DNA from: Noviherbaspirillum sp. Root189
GTDB lineage: Bacteria; Pseudomonadota; Gammaproteobacteria; Burkholderiales; Burkholderiaceae_D
DNA: 33,171 bases
Assembly (NCBI RefSeq): GCF_001428545.1
Contig: NZ_LMHZ01000038.1
Span: 1 to 33,171 of the forward strand
Direction of reading: 5' to 3'
Part shown: piece by piece, positions 32,492-33,171 of the stretch
Position numbering within the stretch: the stretch's first letter is position 1
Layout of the letters: the number at the start of each line of letters is the position of its first letter
Notes under the pieces: model-generated
Told to the model about the DNA's origin: nothing
The model's database searches: none
Seen by the model: only the letters and a program-made list of their open reading frames with translations
Translations under genes and position numbers: made by a program

Positions 32492-33171
32492 GGCAACTCC
32501 TGAAAAAATCATGCTGGCATCACCATGGTGGTCGGCGATCTTCCTGGCATGAGTGCTCGCCAACTATTGTCCCTTCCTGCTATGGGAAGAGACTGGCGGG
32601 AAATGGTTAGTGCAAGATGCGTTAAGGACGTTAAGGCCTCGCTGCAACGGCGCTTTTCTCTCTGATTAATAGAAAGAACAAGCGATAGATGATTGCCGGA
32701 TGGAAGCACAGACAGGACCGCAATTGCAGACCAGCGTGATTCTTCCTAACGCGGCGATCGTGCGTCCAGATGCTCACGACGACGCCTGTCAACAGGCGTG
32801 ACATGAACACTATCGAACTCGTCGTACAGCAGCACTTCTCGTCTTGAACTGTTTGGATGCCTTGCACTATACCTGCACTTGCTTAGGCCCAACTTAAGAG
32901 TCTTAACCGATCCGGCACATTGTCTTGCCGACATTGCGTCAGCGTAGACGACCCGTCAAATAGAGTGCCTTTTGAAATGGCACCCGCAGGGTGCGCCGAC
33001 AAAGACAGTACAGACCATACGATGAGAAGGCCCTATACCAACCCCAACCCCAACCCATAACGCGACAAGCGACATGTTGATTGATGGGATGGACTCCCTC
33101 CGTCTTTTTGCGCCAAAGTAGACGTACTGGTTCGCATGGGCATGGGGATCAACCAACAAAAGGAGTCCGTC
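32492..33171. other. Right-end region without a clear gene
   Basis: These 680 bases show no convincing coding frame. A weak sigma70-like pair on the plus strand (TTGAAC 32844-32849, 18 bp, TATACC 32868-32873) could start a plus-strand transcript. A set of competing hairpins (32965-32994), a short CCCAAC-type repeat (33038-33056) and a closing Shine-Dalgarno sequence follow, which together suggest the leader of a gene that begins just past the right edge. Confidence 0.4.
33160..33166 (+). promoter_or_regulatory. Shine-Dalgarno sequence for a gene starting beyond the right edge
   Basis: AAGGAG followed by TCCGTC ends the window; a start codon would be expected in the next few bases on the plus strand. 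The gene itself is outside, so this is inferred from spacing alone. Confidence 0.35.

Noticed and set aside
1-33171. CRISPR arrays, insertion sequences, phage genes, tRNA genes
   Set aside because: No regularly spaced repeats, transposase or integrase motifs, phage proteins or tRNA-like cloverleaf sequences were seen on either strand.

Overview
The window looks like chromosome from a beta-proteobacterium of the order Burkholderiales, most likely an Oxalobacteraceae relative (Herminiimonas or Janthinobacterium type). This is an inference from three things: the block mltG-tmk-holB-pilZ, the DUF4936/NRDE/YgfZ group, and an rRNA leader at the left edge whose boxA and stem sequences resemble those I recall for this group. 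I ran no database search.

Left edge (1-3178): on the minus strand, a strong sigma70 promoter (TTGCAT, 17 bp, TATAGT) with a GC-rich discriminator precedes a boxA antiterminator and a long pre-rRNA stem, so a 16S rRNA gene should start just off the left end. Upstream of it on the same strand are a membrane-anchored M23 peptidase and an intradiol ring-cleavage dioxygenase with a twin-arginine signal. A small plus-strand membrane ORF lies between them. The 990-base gap to the next gene holds an orphan intrinsic terminator that may end a small RNA.

3179-9960: an unrecognised 155-residue protein, a Nudix gene cut short after its Nudix box, an SRAP (YedK/HMCES) protein that caps abasic sites, a Tsr/Tar-type chemoreceptor, a REC-PAS-HisKA-HATPase-REC hybrid kinase and a GNAT acetyltransferase.

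9986-15315: housekeeping block. On the minus strand, mltG, tmk, holB and pilZ run as one unit that ends in the GNAT gene, where many relatives have tatD. Divergently, ygfZ, a DUF4936 gene and an NRDE (TANGO2-like) gene form a compact plus-strand operon.

15379-24855: a ten-gene minus-strand run for acyl-CoA and lipid-type metabolism: thiolase, 600-residue acyl-CoA dehydrogenase, SDR, PaaI-type thioesterase, MDR-family reductase, GST with an extra C-terminal domain, second SDR, epoxide-hydrolase-like alpha/beta hydrolase, YbgC-type thioesterase and ElaA-like GNAT. It contains no enoyl-CoA hydratase or FadB, so it cannot complete beta-oxidation alone. A TetR-like palindrome and an 11-bp tandem repeat lie in the divergent gap to a metabolite:H+ symporter that has a 115-residue periplasmic insertion; this symporter ends in a clear terminator.

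27099-33171: purT converges on a compact minus-strand osmotic-stress operon: an MscS-type channel, a trehalose-6-phosphate synthase and trehalose-6-phosphate phosphatase. The synthase is the most interesting gene in the window. Its GT20 catalytic domain is fused behind about 260 residues carrying two membrane segments around a periplasmic domain, so trehalose synthesis may be membrane-tethered and directly controlled by a sensor. The last 680 bases hold no clear gene, but a Shine-Dalgarno sequence at the very end suggests a plus-strand gene starting just outside.
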